A model generated the notes under the pieces. The model had not been told where the DNA came from, did no database searches, and saw only the letters and a program-made list of their open reading frames with translations. Positions 1 through 9,434 of a DNA stretch of 64,000 nucleotides are shown piece after piece; within the stretch, counting starts at the first letter, position 1; each line of letters opens with the position of its first letter. Made by a program: the position numbers and the translations under genes. This DNA comes from Caulobacteraceae bacterium (GTDB lineage: Bacteria > Pseudomonadota > Alphaproteobacteria > Caulobacterales > Caulobacteraceae), in assembly GCA_947475875.1 (NCBI GenBank), contig CANJME010000001.1, positions 1 through 64,000 of the forward strand, in the 5' to 3' direction.

Positions 1-993
1 GGCGGCGAAGAACATGTAGCCGAGCTGCGAACAGGTCGAATAGGCGATCACCCGCTTGATGTCGTTTTGGGTGAAACCCACCGTGGCGGCGAAGAGCGCG
101 GTCACCGCGCCGATGATGGCCACCACGTCCTTGGCGACCGGCGCATACTCGAACATCGGCGACAAAAGACAGACCATGTACACGCCAGCGGTGACCATGG
201 TGGCGGCGTGGATCAGGGCCGAGACGGGTGTCGGGCCCTCCATGGCGTCCGGCAGCCAGGTGTGCAGAAAAAACTGCGCCGACTTGCCCATGGCGCCGAC
301 GAACAGCAGCACGCAGGCCAGATCAATGAGGCTCCAGTTGGCGCCGGCGAACCACCAGGTGTGACCGGCGGCGGCGGCGATCTGTGGGAATACGTCGGCG
401 AACTTGACCGAACCGAAGGCCCAGAAGGTGGTCATGATGCCGAGCGCGAAACCGAAATCGCCGACCCGGTTGACCACGAAGGCCTTGATGGCGGCTGCGT
501 TGGCGGTGGGTTTTTTGAACCAGAAACCGATCAGCAGGTACGACGCGACTCCCACCCCTTCCCAGCCGAAGAACAGCTGCATGAAGTCGGCGGCGGTGAC
601 CAACGCCAGCATGGCGAAGGAGAAGAACGACAGATAGGCGAAGAAGCGCGGCTTTGAATCGTCCTCGGCCATATAGCCCCAGCTATAGAGATGGACGAGC
701 GCCGAAACGGTGGTGACCACCACCAGCATAGTCGCTGACAGGGCGTCGATGCGGATCGACCAGTCGGAGATGAAATTACCGACGTGGATGAACGGGGCGA
801 GCGTGACCGTGAACGGCTCAAGCCCGCCCCAGGTCCACTTGGAAAAAACGTACCAGGAGAGGCCGCAGGCCAGGAACAGCGAGCCGGTGGTGATCGACTG
901 GCTGGCGACATTGCCGATCCGCCGGCCAACCAGTCCCGCGACGATCGCGGCGATCAACGGCGCCAGGACGATGACTGAAACGATACCTTCCAC
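1..993 (-). CDS. nuoL: NADH-quinone oxidoreductase subunit L (partial, N-terminal 331 residues)
   Basis: Proton-pumping antiporter-like subunit of the complex I membrane arm. The gene starts at a GTG (993) three bases after the nuoK stop and stays open to the window edge, so the C-terminal half is missing. Reading the minus strand gives the conserved core of the family: [19 protein letters not shown], then [26 protein letters not shown] and [18 protein letters not shown], in parts of 20 residues or fewer. These are the segments that carry the channel Glu, Lys and His residues in NuoL/M/N proteins. It is translated directly after nuoK in the same operon. Identification is secure; only the length is unknown. 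Confidence 0.96.
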   Translation of the reverse strand, partial: MEGIVSVIVLAPLIAAIVAGLVGRRIGNVASQSITTGSLFLACGLSWYVFSKWTWGGLEPFTVTLAPFIHVGNFISDWSIRIDALSATMLVVVTTVSALVHLYSWGYMAEDDSKPRFFAYLSFFSFAMLALVTAADFMQLFFGWEGVGVASYLLIGFWFKKPTANAAAIKAFVVNRVGDFGFALGIMTTFWAFGSVKFADVFPQIAAAAGHTWWFAGANWSLIDLACVLLFVGAMGKSAQFFLHTWLPDAMEGPTPVSALIHAATMVTAGVYMVCLLSPMFEYAPVAKDVVAIIGAVTALFAATVGFTQNDIKRVIAYSTCSQLGYMFFAA

Positions 994-996
994 GCC

Positions 997-1305
997 CTAT
1001 CCCTTCATGACCGAGGCGTGGTCGACTTCAATGTCGCCGCGGTTGCGGAAGAAGGTGACGAGGATGGCCAGGCCCACGGCGGCCTCGGCGGCCGCGACGG
1101 TCAGGACGAACATGGCGAACACCTGGCCGGTGATGTCGTGCAGATAGGCCGAGAAGGCCACGAGATTGATGTTCACGGCGAGCAGGATCAGCTCGATCGA
1201 CATCAGAATGACGATGACGTTCTTGCGGTTCACGAAGATGCCGAACACCCCGATGGTGAACAGGATGGCGGCGACCGCGAGGTAATGGCCAAGACCGATC
1301 GTCAT
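997..1305 (-). CDS. nuoK: NADH-quinone oxidoreductase subunit K
   Basis: Small membrane subunit of complex I, 102 residues, the normal family length, with three hydrophobic helices. The segment [17 protein letters not shown] carries the conserved membrane Glu, and a second acidic residue lies in [11 protein letters not shown]; both are part of the proton path in this family. The ATG overlaps the nuoJ stop by four bases (ATGA), so translation is probably coupled. nuoL follows after three bases. Confidence 0.97.
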   Translation of the reverse strand: MTIGLGHYLAVAAILFTIGVFGIFVNRKNVIVILMSIELILLAVNINLVAFSAYLHDITGQVFAMFVLTVAAAEAAVGLAILVTFFRNRGDIEVDHASVMKG

Positions 1306-1916
1306 AGTTCGACTCCCGATCCGGATTTGATCTGCACGACTTCCATTCCAGTCCTGGTGTTCCGGGCCACCTGCTTGCCGATGTCCTGGCGCTTGACATG
1401 GGCCTTGTGGCGCATGGTCAGCACAATGGCGCCGATCATGGCGACCAGCAGCACGAGGCCCGCCGCCTCGAAGTAATAGGCGTAGTCGGTGTAGAGCACC
1501 TTGCCGATGGCCTCGATGTTGGAGGTTCCGCCGGCGTTGGCGTCGGGCAGCGCGTTGCCGGCCGCGGCGCCTTCCCTGGCGACCGTCAAGGCGACCAGCA
1601 CCATCTCGATGGCGAGTACGCCGGCCACCAGGCCGCCGATCGGCAGGTACTGGGCGAAACCCGCCTTCAGCTTTGCGAAGTCGATGTCCAGCATCATGAC
1701 GACGAACAGGAACAAGACCGCCACCGCGCCGACGTAGACGACGACCAGCAGCATGGCGAGGAACTCGGCGCCCAGCAGCACGAAGAGACCCGCGGCCGAG
1801 AAGAAGGCCGCGATCAGGAACAGCACCGAGTGCACGGGATTGCGCGCGCCCACGACCGCGAGGGCTGACAATAGCGTCACTCCCGCCATCAGGTAAAAGG
1901 CGATCGCCTGTAACAT
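1302..1916 (-). CDS. nuoJ: NADH-quinone oxidoreductase subunit J
   Basis: Membrane subunit of complex I, 204 residues from the ATG at 1916. The reading frame is open further upstream to 2156, but that part overlaps nuoI, is rich in Arg/Gly and has no family resemblance. The chosen start has a purine-rich AGGGG upstream and begins directly with the first hydrophobic helix. The segment [20 protein letters not shown] is the typical third helix with the pi-bulge region of NuoJ. It overlaps nuoK by ATGA and sits 53 bases after nuoI. Confidence 0.96.
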   Translation of the reverse strand: MLQAIAFYLMAGVTLLSALAVVGARNPVHSVLFLIAAFFSAAGLFVLLGAEFLAMLLVVVYVGAVAVLFLFVVMMLDIDFAKLKAGFAQYLPIGGLVAGVLAIEMVLVALTVAREGAAAGNALPDANAGGTSNIEAIGKVLYTDYAYYFEAAGLVLLVAMIGAIVLTMRHKAHVKRQDIGKQVARNTRTGMEVVQIKSGSGVEL

Positions 1917-1969
1917 CAGCCCGTCCCGTCCCCTTTCAGAATCGCGTCTTCGCGCCGGCCATGCGGGCC

Positions 1970-2458
1970 TTAGCGGTAGGGCGCGTCCAACTCCAGATTT
2001 CTCGCAATTTCTCGTTCCCAGCGGTCGCCATTGGCGAGCAGCTTGGCCTTGTCGTAGTAGAGTTCTTCCCGCGTCTCGACCGCGAATTCGATGTTCGGCC
2101 CCTCGACGATGGCGTCCACCGGGCAGGCCTCCTGGCATAGGCCGCAGTAGATGCATTTGACCATGTCGATGTCGTAGCGGGTGGTGCGGCGCGAGCCGTC
2201 TTCGCGGGGTTCAGCCTCGATGGTGATGGCCTGGGCCGGGCAGACCGCTTCACAGAGCTTACAGGCGATGCAGCGTTCCTCGCCATTCGGATAGCGCCGC
2301 AGCGCATGTTCGCCGCGAAAGCGCGGGCTCTGCGGGTTGCGTTCGTTCGGATAGAGCACGGTCTTCTTGGGCCGCAGCATGTGTTTAATGCCGAGCATGA
2401 AGGCGCCGCCGAAATCCAGCAGGGCCGCGCCTTTGAGGGCCTGGACGATACGTTCCAT
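1970..2458 (-). CDS. nuoI: NADH-quinone oxidoreductase subunit I
   Basis: Peripheral-arm subunit carrying two [4Fe-4S] clusters (N6a and N6b) that pass electrons from NuoG towards NuoB. The 162-residue protein has two ferredoxin motifs: Cys63, 66, 69, 73 and Cys102, 105, 108, 112. The N-terminal amphipathic part, ending in the [15 protein letters not shown] stretch, anchors the protein to the membrane arm in this family. It starts three bases after the nuoH stop. All eight cluster ligands are present, so it should be functional. Confidence 0.98.
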   Translation of the reverse strand: MERIVQALKGAALLDFGGAFMLGIKHMLRPKKTVLYPNERNPQSPRFRGEHALRRYPNGEERCIACKLCEAVCPAQAITIEAEPREDGSRRTTRYDIDMVKCIYCGLCQEACPVDAIVEGPNIEFAVETREELYYDKAKLLANGDRWEREIARNLELDAPYR

Positions 2459-2461
2459 GGT

Positions 2462-3556
2462 CTAGGCGACTCCCATGAATACGCGCCAGCCGGCGACGAT
2501 GGCGACGGCGGCCAGGCTGATCGGCAGGAAGACCTTCCAGCCCAGGCGCATCAACTGATCGTAGCGGTAGCGGGGCACGATGGCCTTGGCCATGGCGACC
2601 ATGAAGAACATGAAGACGATCTTGGCGATCATCACCAGGACGTAGAAGGTATCCAGGGTGTTGAAGGTGATCGGGTTGCCGAACAGCCATCCGGTCCACA
2701 CCGGGAACCAATCCGGATCAACCGGAAAGCCCGGGCTCCAGCCGCCGAGGAACAAGAGGCTGATCACCGCGCACATCAAGACGATGTTCGAGTACTCGGC
2801 CAGCATGAACAGCAGGTACCCGGTCGAGGAATATTCGACCTGGTAGCCGGCGACGATCTCGCTCTCGGCCTCGGGCAGGTCGAACGGAGGGCGGTTGGTC
2901 TCGGCCAGGAACGAGATGAAAAAGATCACGGTCATCGGGATCATGACGATAGCCAGCGGCAGGTTCTTGAGGCCGCCGCCGAGCCAATTCCAGCTCCAGA
3001 ACCAGCCCTGTTGCCTGGCGACGATCTCGCCGAGGTTCATCGACCCGGCCAGCAGGATCACCGTGATGATGATGAAGCCCAGCGAGACCTCGTAGGAGAC
3101 CATCTGCGCGGCCGAGCGCAGGGCGCCGAGGAACGGGTATTTCGAGTTGGACGCCCAACCACCCATGATGATGCCGTAAACGCCCAGGGACGAGACGGCG
3201 AAGAGGTACAGGACCCCCACATTGACGTTGGAGACCGCCAGGTGCGGCGCGAACGGGATCACCGCCCAGGCGCCCAGCGCCAGCATGGTGCTGATCAGCG
3301 GCGCGATCAGAAACACCGCCTTGTCGGCGCTGGAGGGGATGATGAATTCCTTGAGCACGAACTTGATCATGTCGGCGAAGGACTGCAGCAGGCCGAAGGG
3401 ACCTACGACATTGGGCCCTTTGCGCATCTGCACGCCCGCCCAGATCTTGCGGTCGGCCCAAATCAGGAAGGCAAGACCAACCAGCACAATCAGCACCACC
3501 GACAGGACGTGGCCGAGGGTGGCGAGGGTCCAACCGAGGGGTGTGGTCCAGTCCAT
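2462..3556 (-). CDS. nuoH: NADH-quinone oxidoreductase subunit H
   Basis: Membrane subunit at the junction of the two arms of complex I, forming the quinone chamber. It has 364 residues and about eight hydrophobic helices. Family signatures are [21 protein letters not shown] near residues 33-53 and the loop with [20 protein letters not shown], which is the strongly conserved acidic E-channel region. It starts three bases after the nuoG stop and precedes nuoI by three bases. No internal damage is visible. Confidence 0.98.
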   Translation of the reverse strand: MDWTTPLGWTLATLGHVLSVVLIVLVGLAFLIWADRKIWAGVQMRKGPNVVGPFGLLQSFADMIKFVLKEFIIPSSADKAVFLIAPLISTMLALGAWAVIPFAPHLAVSNVNVGVLYLFAVSSLGVYGIIMGGWASNSKYPFLGALRSAAQMVSYEVSLGFIIITVILLAGSMNLGEIVARQQGWFWSWNWLGGGLKNLPLAIVMIPMTVIFFISFLAETNRPPFDLPEAESEIVAGYQVEYSSTGYLLFMLAEYSNIVLMCAVISLLFLGGWSPGFPVDPDWFPVWTGWLFGNPITFNTLDTFYVLVMIAKIVFMFFMVAMAKAIVPRYRYDQLMRLGWKVFLPISLAAVAIVAGWRVFMGVA

Positions 3557-3559
3557 GGC

Positions 3560-5596
3560 CTACTCCGCCGCCATCAGCTTGGCGCCCGACTTCAGGGCGG
3601 AGAGTTCGGACATGGTGACGCTGGCCCTGGCGATGGGGTTGGTCATGTAGAAGTCAGAAATCGGGCTCTTGAGCGGCGTTGTGGTGAGCGCACCCTTGGC
3701 GGTGAAAGCCGGTTTGAAGTCGGCCTTGCCTGGCGCAAAGCCTTGCCCGGCAAAGGTCGGATGGTCGGCGAAGAGCGCCACACGCAACTGGTCGTGGGTG
3801 TTGTAGGGTAAGGTGACGCCGAGGCGTTCGGAGAGCGCCCTTAAGATCGCCCAGTCCTCGCGGGCCTCGCCCTTGGGGTAGACCGCCCGGTCAGCGCGCT
3901 GCACGCGGCCCTCGGTATTGGCGTAGAGGCCGTTCTTTTCGGTCCAGGCCGCACCGGGCAGGATAATATCGGCGCGGTGGGCGCCGGCGTCGCCGTGGGT
4001 GCCGACATAGACGACGAAGGCCTTGGATTTGGAGAGGTCGATCTCGTCGGCGCCCAGCAGGAAGATGAGGTCCGCGCCGCCCTTGGCCGCCAGTTCCGGC
4101 GCGGTCTTGCCGCCGGCGCTGGGGATGAAGCCGAGATCAAGGCCCCCTACCCGGCTGGCCGCCGAATGCAGCACGTTCCAGCTGGCGCCCACCAAGGCCG
4201 CGACCTTGCCGGCCGCGGCCAGGATCGCCGCACCGTCGGTGCGCGCCATAGCGCCCGACCCGACGATAACCATCGGGTTCTTCGCTGCTTTAAATTTCTC
4301 CGCAAAGCCCTTCTTTGATTTCGAAAAAGTGGCGATCGCGTCCGCCCCGGCGCCGAGATTTTCGCACGGATAGGTGAGGTCCGCTTCCGCGCCGATCATG
4401 GCCACCGGCACGCCGCGGCTGGACCAGGCCCGTCGGATTCGCTGGTTGAGGATCGGCGCCTCAAGGCGCGGGTTGGTCCCGATCAGCAGGATGGCGTCGG
4501 CCTCGTCAATGCCGGCGATGGTGGCGTTGAAGAGGTATTCCTCGCGGGCCCCGCCCCCCACCTGCGCGCCATCCTGGCGGCAATCGAGGCTGGCGATACC
4601 CAGCTTGCCCCGGAAAAGGTCGAGCGCCGCCTTCATGGTCTCGGCGTCGGCCTGGTCGCCGGCGATGACGCCGGTGCGCTCAGGTTTGGTCTCGCGCACC
4701 TTCGCGACGACCGCGGCCAGGGCTTCTTCCCAGGTGGCGGGCTTCAGCTTGCCGCCTTCGCGGATGTAGGGGTGGTCGAGACGCTGGCGCAGCAGGCCGT
4801 CGCAGGCATAGCGCTGCTTGTCGTCCAGCCATTCCTCGTTGATGGCCTCATTGGTGCGCGGAAGCACTCGCATAACCTCGCTGCCCCGCGCGTCGATCCG
4901 CGTGGCCGAGCCGAGGGCGTCCATCACATCGATGCTCTGGGTGCGCTTCAGCTCCCACGGCCGGTAGTTGAAGGCCCACGGCTTGTGGGTCAGGGCGCCG
5001 ACCGGGCAGAGGTCATTCACATTGCCCGACAGCTCCGAGGCGCAGGCGCTTTCCAGATAGGTGGTGATTTCGACGTCTTCGCCTCGGGAAATCAGGCCGA
5101 TCTCGGGCACGCCCGCCACTTCAGTGATGAAGCGCACACAGCGGGTGCACTGGATGCACCGGTTCATCACGGTCTTGATGACCGGGCCCATATATTTGTC
5201 TTCAACGGCGCGCTTGTTTTCCTGATAGCGCGTCGCGTCGCGGCCATAGCCCATGGCCTGATCCTGCAGGTCGCACTCGCCGCCCTGGTCGCAGATCGGG
5301 CAATCCAGCGGATGGTTGATCAGCAGGAATTCCATGACGCCCTTGCGGGCCTTCTCGACCATGGGCGAGTTGGTGGTGATCTCCTGACCCTCGGCGGCCG
5401 GCAGGGCGCAGGAGGCCTGCGGCTTCGGCGGTCCGGGCTTCACTTCGACCAGGCACATGCGGCAGTTGCCGGCGATGCTGAGCCGTTCGTGGTAACAGAA
5501 GCGCGGGATTTCCTCACCCGCGAGTTCAGCCACCTGCAGGACCGTCATCCCGGGCTCAAACTCGATCTCCTTGCCGTTGACCTTGGCGATGGGCAT
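3560..5596 (-). CDS. nuoG: NADH-quinone oxidoreductase subunit G
   Basis: Large Fe-S subunit of the complex I peripheral arm, 678 residues. All N-terminal cluster ligands are visible: Cys34, 45, 48, 63 for the [2Fe-2S] N1b; His95, Cys99, 102, 108 for N5; Cys147, 150, 153, 197 for N4. The remainder is the molybdopterin-oxidoreductase fold, which has no cofactor in complex I. The extra cysteines of the N7 cluster seen in E. coli NuoG are not apparent, as expected for mitochondrial-type alphaproteobacterial enzymes. Its ATG shares one base with the stop of the thioredoxin-like gene upstream (TGATG). Confidence 0.98.
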   Translation of the reverse strand: MPIAKVNGKEIEFEPGMTVLQVAELAGEEIPRFCYHERLSIAGNCRMCLVEVKPGPPKPQASCALPAAEGQEITTNSPMVEKARKGVMEFLLINHPLDCPICDQGGECDLQDQAMGYGRDATRYQENKRAVEDKYMGPVIKTVMNRCIQCTRCVRFITEVAGVPEIGLISRGEDVEITTYLESACASELSGNVNDLCPVGALTHKPWAFNYRPWELKRTQSIDVMDALGSATRIDARGSEVMRVLPRTNEAINEEWLDDKQRYACDGLLRQRLDHPYIREGGKLKPATWEEALAAVVAKVRETKPERTGVIAGDQADAETMKAALDLFRGKLGIASLDCRQDGAQVGGGAREEYLFNATIAGIDEADAILLIGTNPRLEAPILNQRIRRAWSSRGVPVAMIGAEADLTYPCENLGAGADAIATFSKSKKGFAEKFKAAKNPMVIVGSGAMARTDGAAILAAAGKVAALVGASWNVLHSAASRVGGLDLGFIPSAGGKTAPELAAKGGADLIFLLGADEIDLSKSKAFVVYVGTHGDAGAHRADIILPGAAWTEKNGLYANTEGRVQRADRAVYPKGEAREDWAILRALSERLGVTLPYNTHDQLRVALFADHPTFAGQGFAPGKADFKPAFTAKGALTTTPLKSPISDFYMTNPIARASVTMSELSALKSGAKLMAAE

Positions 5597-6192
5597 CAGG
5601 CTTTGGTCTCCGTCGTCGGCGGCGTTTTGGCATACTGCGCCACCCAGTTGACCCAGGACTGGGGCGTGGCGTTGCCGATGTCCGTCCTGGTGATGTCATA
5701 GGAGCTGTGCAGCACCGTGCCGTCCGCCTCGGTCACGATCATCCAGGGAAAGTGGTCGGGGTCCTTGTCGAGCTTAAAACGTGCAAAAATGTGCTTGTTG
5801 ATATCGGTCGCGCCTTCCTTGGTGCTGATCGGCACATAGACGACCTCGAAGTGCTGATCGATGTAGGGCGAGACCTCCGGCCGGTGGAACGCGCCCGCCA
5901 GGCCCCGGCACCAGACGCACCAGTTACCACCAAGATCGACCACCACGCGCTTGCCACTCTGGCTGGCTCGCGAATAGGCCGCATCGATCATACCGGTGAT
6001 TTGTTCGGGGCTGGCCTTGTCATCATAGGGTGCAGGCGGATCCTTGATGTCGGCAAGGGCCTTCACCTGAACCAGTGGCGCGCCCAGGGCCGGCGGCGGC
6101 GGGATTTCTCCCTTTACTTTTTCCTTGGGCGCACACGCGCTCAGGCCCAGAATCGCGCCAAAAGTCACAGCGATGACAAGACCCTTGATCAT
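5596..6192 (-). CDS. Thioredoxin-fold lipoprotein inside the nuo operon
   Basis: 198 residues. The N-terminus is a lipoprotein signal with lipobox LSAC (lipidated Cys20). A Pro-rich linker is followed by a thioredoxin-like domain with the redox motif GGNWCVWCR around residues 87-96, and a second half with FPWMIV, which supplies the cis-Pro-like position. This resembles the thioredoxin_7/DUF255-type group whose members reduce or trap disulfides outside the cytoplasmic membrane. It lies between nuoF and nuoG, coupled by TGATG on both sides (6192 and 5596). A role in envelope redox or complex I maturation is inference from position only. Confidence 0.8.
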   Translation of the reverse strand: MIKGLVIAVTFGAILGLSACAPKEKVKGEIPPPPALGAPLVQVKALADIKDPPAPYDDKASPEQITGMIDAAYSRASQSGKRVVVDLGGNWCVWCRGLAGAFHRPEVSPYIDQHFEVVYVPISTKEGATDINKHIFARFKLDKDPDHFPWMIVTEADGTVLHSSYDITRTDIGNATPQSWVNWVAQYAKTPPTTETKA

Positions 6193-6644
6193 CAGAACCA
6201 GGTCCGCTTTCCGACCACGTAGTCCTGGTAGAACTGCTGATCACTCTTGGTCAGGTAAATGATGAATTCGACGAAGGCGATGACCCAGACCGCCATGCCC
6301 GGAAGGATCAGCAGCCAGCCAATCGTGCCGCACAAGAGCATGATGACGCCGGCGCCACTCATGTTCAGATAGAACTTGTGAACGCCAAACCCGCCGAGAA
6401 AAAAGGCCAGCAAGGCCGCGGCGATCTTGTTCTTTTCGCCGACCTGGCCGACCGCGGCGCCGCCCACGGTATAGATGTTGGTCGCCCGGATGCCGTCAAC
6501 CTGGAAGTCGACATCGGCGCCGGTCTGGATGAAACGCATGCCGTTTTGCAGGCCGCCGCGCACGAAGTCGTATCGTACGCCGTCATCGCCGCTGATGAGG
6601 CCCAGCCCGTCCAGATCGCTATAACTGAGAACCTTGCCTCTCAT
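6192..6644 (-). CDS. TM2-domain membrane protein with cold-shock-like N-terminal domain
   Basis: 150 residues in two parts. Residues 1-60 look like a short OB-fold of the cold-shock type (GKVLSYSDLDGLGLISGDDG, then VDFQVDGIRATNIY). Residues about 70-135 are a TM2 domain, with the characteristic FFLGGFGVHKFYLN segment and a second helix with GTIGWLLILPGMAVW. The C-terminus is cytoplasmic or periplasmic and ends in KRTWF. The function of TM2 proteins in bacteria is unknown. It starts 12 bases after the nuoF stop and is coupled to the next gene by TGATG. Confidence 0.75.
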   Translation of the reverse strand: MRGKVLSYSDLDGLGLISGDDGVRYDFVRGGLQNGMRFIQTGADVDFQVDGIRATNIYTVGGAAVGQVGEKNKIAAALLAFFLGGFGVHKFYLNMSGAGVIMLLCGTIGWLLILPGMAVWVIAFVEFIIYLTKSDQQFYQDYVVGKRTWF

Positions 6645-6656
6645 ACTCGCCTCCCC

Positions 6657-7973
6657 CTATTCCGCTGCCTCCAGGGTGTGACCCTGGACGTGCGGTTTGC
6701 CGGTACGGTACGCGGTAATGCGGTCTTCGACCTCGTGACGGAAATGGCGGAACAGGCCCTGGATCGGCCAGGCGGCCGCATCGCCAAGGGCGCAGATGGT
6801 GTGACCCTCGACCTGGGTGGTGACGTCGAGCAGGGTGTCGATCTCGCTCATTTCGGCCTCGCCCGAGGCCATGCGCTCCATGACCCGCCACATCCACCCC
6901 GTGCCTTCGCGGCATGGCGTGCACTGGCCGCAGCTCTCATGCTTGTAGAAATAGGAGAGCCGGGCGATGGCCTTGATAAGGTCGGTGGACTTGTCCATCA
7001 CGATGACGGCGGCGGTGCCCAGGCCCGATTTCAGGGCGGACAGGGAGTCGAAGTCCATCGGCAGGTCTTCGCAGGCTTCAGCCGGGATCATCCGCACCGA
7101 CGATCCACCCGGGATCACCGCCTTCAGATTGCCCCACCCGCCGCGCACGCCGCCGCAGTGATCCTCGATCAGCTGGCGGAATGGGATGCTCATGGTCTCT
7201 TCGACATTGCACGGAAGGTTCACGTGGCCCGAGACGCAGAAGAGCTTGGTGCCTGTGTTGTTGGGCCGCCCAAAGCCGGCGAACCACTGCGCGCCCCGGC
7301 GCAGGATCGTGCCGACGACGGCGATGCTCTCGACATTGTTGACGGTTGTCGGGCAGCCATAGACGCCGGATCCGGCCGGGAACGGCGGCTTGAGCCGCGG
7401 CTGGCCCTTCTTGCCTTCCAGGCTTTCCAGGAGGGCCGTTTCCTCGCCGCAGATATACGCGCCGGCGCCGTGATGGACGTAGCAGTCGAAGTCCCAGCCG
7501 TGGATGTTATTCTTGCCGATCAATTTGGCCGCGTAGGCCTGCTTGATGGCTTCCTCGAGCACCTCGCGCTCGCGCACATATTCGCCGCGGATATAGATGT
7601 AGCAAACGTGCGCCTTCATCGCGAAGGAGGCGATCAGGCAGCCCTCGATCAGCAGGTGCGGATCATGGCGCATGATCTCGCGGTCCTTGCAGGTGCCTGG
7701 CTCCGACTCGTCGGCGTTGACCACGAGATAGTGCGGCCGGTCCTTCACTTCCTTGGGCATGAACGACCACTTCAGCCCCGTGCCAAAGCCCGCCCCGCCC
7801 CGGCCGCGAAGGCCGGAGTTTTTGATCTGGTCGATGATCCAGGGACCGCCCATCTTCAGCATGTCGCGGGTGGCGTTCCAGCAGCCGCGCTTCTTCGCCG
7901 CCTCCAGACCCCAGTCGTGGAATCCGTACAGGTTGGTGAAGATGCGGTCCTTGTCCTCGAGAATGCCCACCAT
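6657..7973 (-). CDS. nuoF: NADH-quinone oxidoreductase subunit F
   Basis: NADH- and FMN-binding subunit where electrons enter complex I; 438 residues. The FMN/NADH glycine-rich loop [16 protein letters not shown] is at 54-69. The N3 [4Fe-4S] ligands are Cys348, 351, 354 (in [12 protein letters not shown]) and Cys394. It lies between two blocks of small extra genes: the 86-residue membrane protein ends upstream of its start with a nine-base gap, and the TM2 gene follows. Length and motifs match the alphaproteobacterial and mitochondrial 51-kDa type. Confidence 0.98.
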   Translation of the reverse strand: MVGILEDKDRIFTNLYGFHDWGLEAAKKRGCWNATRDMLKMGGPWIIDQIKNSGLRGRGGAGFGTGLKWSFMPKEVKDRPHYLVVNADESEPGTCKDREIMRHDPHLLIEGCLIASFAMKAHVCYIYIRGEYVREREVLEEAIKQAYAAKLIGKNNIHGWDFDCYVHHGAGAYICGEETALLESLEGKKGQPRLKPPFPAGSGVYGCPTTVNNVESIAVVGTILRRGAQWFAGFGRPNNTGTKLFCVSGHVNLPCNVEETMSIPFRQLIEDHCGGVRGGWGNLKAVIPGGSSVRMIPAEACEDLPMDFDSLSALKSGLGTAAVIVMDKSTDLIKAIARLSYFYKHESCGQCTPCREGTGWMWRVMERMASGEAEMSEIDTLLDVTTQVEGHTICALGDAAAWPIQGLFRHFRHEVEDRITAYRTGKPHVQGHTLEAAE

Positions 7974-7982
7974 GTTTACGGC

Positions 7983-8243
7983 CTACGACTCAAACGGATG
8001 GGAGCGGACATAGCGGGTCCGGGCGAAAACCACGTAGGCAAACAGCCCCCAGCTGACGCCGATGACGACCAGGCCGGCCACCAGCTCCCAATGCGGAGCG
8101 CCGTCGCGGAACTCCGCCCAGGCCAGGATCAGGATACCCAGCAGGCAACCGAAAAGGCCGATGGCGCGCTTGCGCGGGTGGATCGAGCGGATGGCGTCGA
8201 TATAGGCGATCCGCCGTTTGATATAGTCGGGATCGTCGATCAT
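7983..8243 (-). CDS. Small two-helix membrane protein in the nuo operon
   Basis: 86 residues, not recognised. The charged N-terminus (DDPDYIKRRIAYID) is followed by two hydrophobic segments at about 28-45 and 52-72, and a basic C-terminus. The reading frame overlaps the stop of the preceding gene by ATGA, so it is most likely translated as part of the nuo transcript. It precedes nuoF by nine bases. High third-position GC supports coding. It may be an accessory or assembly protein of complex I, but nothing in the sequence shows this. Confidence 0.7.
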   Translation of the reverse strand: MIDDPDYIKRRIAYIDAIRSIHPRKRAIGLFGCLLGILILAWAEFRDGAPHWELVAGLVVIGVSWGLFAYVVFARTRYVRSHPFES

Positions 8244-8449
8244 TCGTCCCTCCCTGGCTGTTTGATGAATCCCAGCACGAACCAGATCTGCGCGCCGAAC
8301 CCGGCGATCAGCAGCATGAAGAATGCCGCCATCAGCCAGTTACTCTGAAACTTGATCGAGCCCACGAAGGCGACGATCGCGAAGAACAGGCACAGGCCCG
8401 TGATGACGAACATCGTCACCATGCGCTTCTTCTGCAGGGCGAGGCTCAT
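8240..8449 (-). CDS. Small two-helix membrane protein in the nuo operon
   Basis: 69 residues, not recognised. A short basic N-terminus (ALQKKRMV) is followed by two hydrophobic helices at about 10-30 and 38-60, and a polar tail (KQPGRDE). Four-base ATGA overlaps with nuoE upstream and with the 86-residue membrane protein downstream place it firmly in the operon. Two adjacent two-helix proteins of similar size could form a pair, but this is inference. Confidence 0.7.
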   Translation of the reverse strand: MSLALQKKRMVTMFVITGLCLFFAIVAFVGSIKFQSNWLMAAFFMLLIAGFGAQIWFVLGFIKQPGRDE

Positions 8450-9102
8450 CCCACCGGCTCCGTGTTGGGGAGCTTGATTTTCTTGGCCAGCGAACCGTCA
8501 TAGAGTTTCGGATCGAGCAGCGTCTGGACCTTGTCCTTGGGCTCGGACGAGCGGCGCAGGTCGTAGGACCCCGGCGTCGGCTTCTTGCCGGCGGCGAAAT
8601 CGTCGATGATGCGGCCCAGTTCGAAGGGCGTCAGGTCCTCGTAATAATAGTCGTTTATCTGGGCCATGGGTGCGTTACAGCAGGCGCCCAGGCACTCGAC
8701 TTCCTGCCAGGTGAACTTGCCGTCGGCCGAGAGGTGATCCTTGGCGCCAATCTTGTCCTTGCAGACGGCCATCAGCGCTTCGGAGCCGCGCAGCATGCAG
8801 GGCGTGGTGCCGCAGATCTGGATCAGCGCCGTCTTGCCCACCGGCTCCAGCATGAACATCGTGTAGAAGGTCACCACCTCCAGCACCCGGATCACCGGCA
8901 TCTCGAGCAGCTCGGCGATAGCGCGGATGGCCGGCTCGCACACCCAACCTTCCTGCTTTTGCACCAGCCAGAGGATCGGGATCACCGCCGACTGTTTGCG
9001 GTCGGCCGGATATTTGGCGATCCACCACTCGGCCGTCTTCATCGTCGCCTTGGAGAAGGCGAACGACTTCGGCTGGGTCTTGGAAAGGCGGCGCACGCTC
9101 AT
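8446..9102 (-). CDS. nuoE: NADH-quinone oxidoreductase subunit E
   Basis: 24-kDa-type subunit with the off-path [2Fe-2S] cluster N1a. Ligands are Cys97 and Cys102 (CGTTPC) and Cys137 and Cys141 (CLGAC). At 218 residues it is longer than the gammaproteobacterial protein because of a C-terminal tail from about residue 175 that is polar and basic, as in other alphaproteobacteria. Its ATG (9102) overlaps the stop of the SnoaL-like gene upstream by four bases, and its own stop overlaps the following small membrane gene. Confidence 0.97.
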   Translation of the reverse strand: MSVRRLSKTQPKSFAFSKATMKTAEWWIAKYPADRKQSAVIPILWLVQKQEGWVCEPAIRAIAELLEMPVIRVLEVVTFYTMFMLEPVGKTALIQICGTTPCMLRGSEALMAVCKDKIGAKDHLSADGKFTWQEVECLGACCNAPMAQINDYYYEDLTPFELGRIIDDFAAGKKPTPGSYDLRRSSEPKDKVQTLLDPKLYDGSLAKKIKLPNTEPVG

Positions 9103-9434
9103 TTGGCGAAGTCCACGCGGGCGATCTTGTCACCGCGGAAGGTGTAGATGGCGGCGACTTCGAAGGGTGGTGTCACGCCATCACCCCGATCGACATATTC
9201 GTGGTCGATGACGGTGTTGCCCAGCACGATGCGGTTCTTCAGGTCGGCGCGGTTCTTCGGAAACTTGGCGAAGGCGCCGGCGTAACGCTCCCGCAGCGCG
9301 GCGTTGCCCTCAGTGCTCACCGCGCCACCCACGTCCGCGATGACCACGTCGTCGGTGTAGAACGCACAATAGGCGTCGAGGTCCTGGGCGTTGTAGGCGT
9401 CAAGCTGGGCTTGCGCGATCGCTTCAACGGACAT
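9099..9434 (-). CDS. SnoaL-like / NTF2-fold protein in the nuo operon
   Basis: 111 residues from the ATG at 9434, chosen because GGAGGG lies just upstream. The longer open frame to 9593 is Arg/Pro/Ser-rich and overlaps the neighbouring membrane gene. The sequence AQLDAYNAQDLDAYCAFYTDDV and the closing AIYTFRGDKIARVDF are typical of the SnoaL/NTF2-like cone fold that includes ketosteroid isomerases and many uncharacterised small proteins. Without catalytic residues that I can assign, no reaction can be given. It overlaps the upstream membrane gene by 11 bases and nuoE by four. Confidence 0.78.
   Translation of the reverse strand: MSVEAIAQAQLDAYNAQDLDAYCAFYTDDVVIADVGGAVSTEGNAALRERYAGAFAKFPKNRADLKNRIVLGNTVIDHEYVDRGDGVTPPFEVAAIYTFRGDKIARVDFAK

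Noticed and set aside
1917-2156. 80-residue N-terminal extension of nuoJ
   Set aside because: It overlaps nuoI, is Arg/Gly-rich, and the family starts at the hydrophobic helix after ATG 1916.
2306-3811. 501-residue open frame on the plus strand opposite nuoH and nuoG
   Set aside because: It is rich in His, Asp, Glu, Gln and Arg, the typical antisense composition in high-GC DNA, and lies opposite two certain genes.
6378-8348. 656-residue open frame on the plus strand opposite nuoF
   Set aside because: Antisense shadow of nuoF and neighbours; no recognisable domain and no ribosome-binding site.
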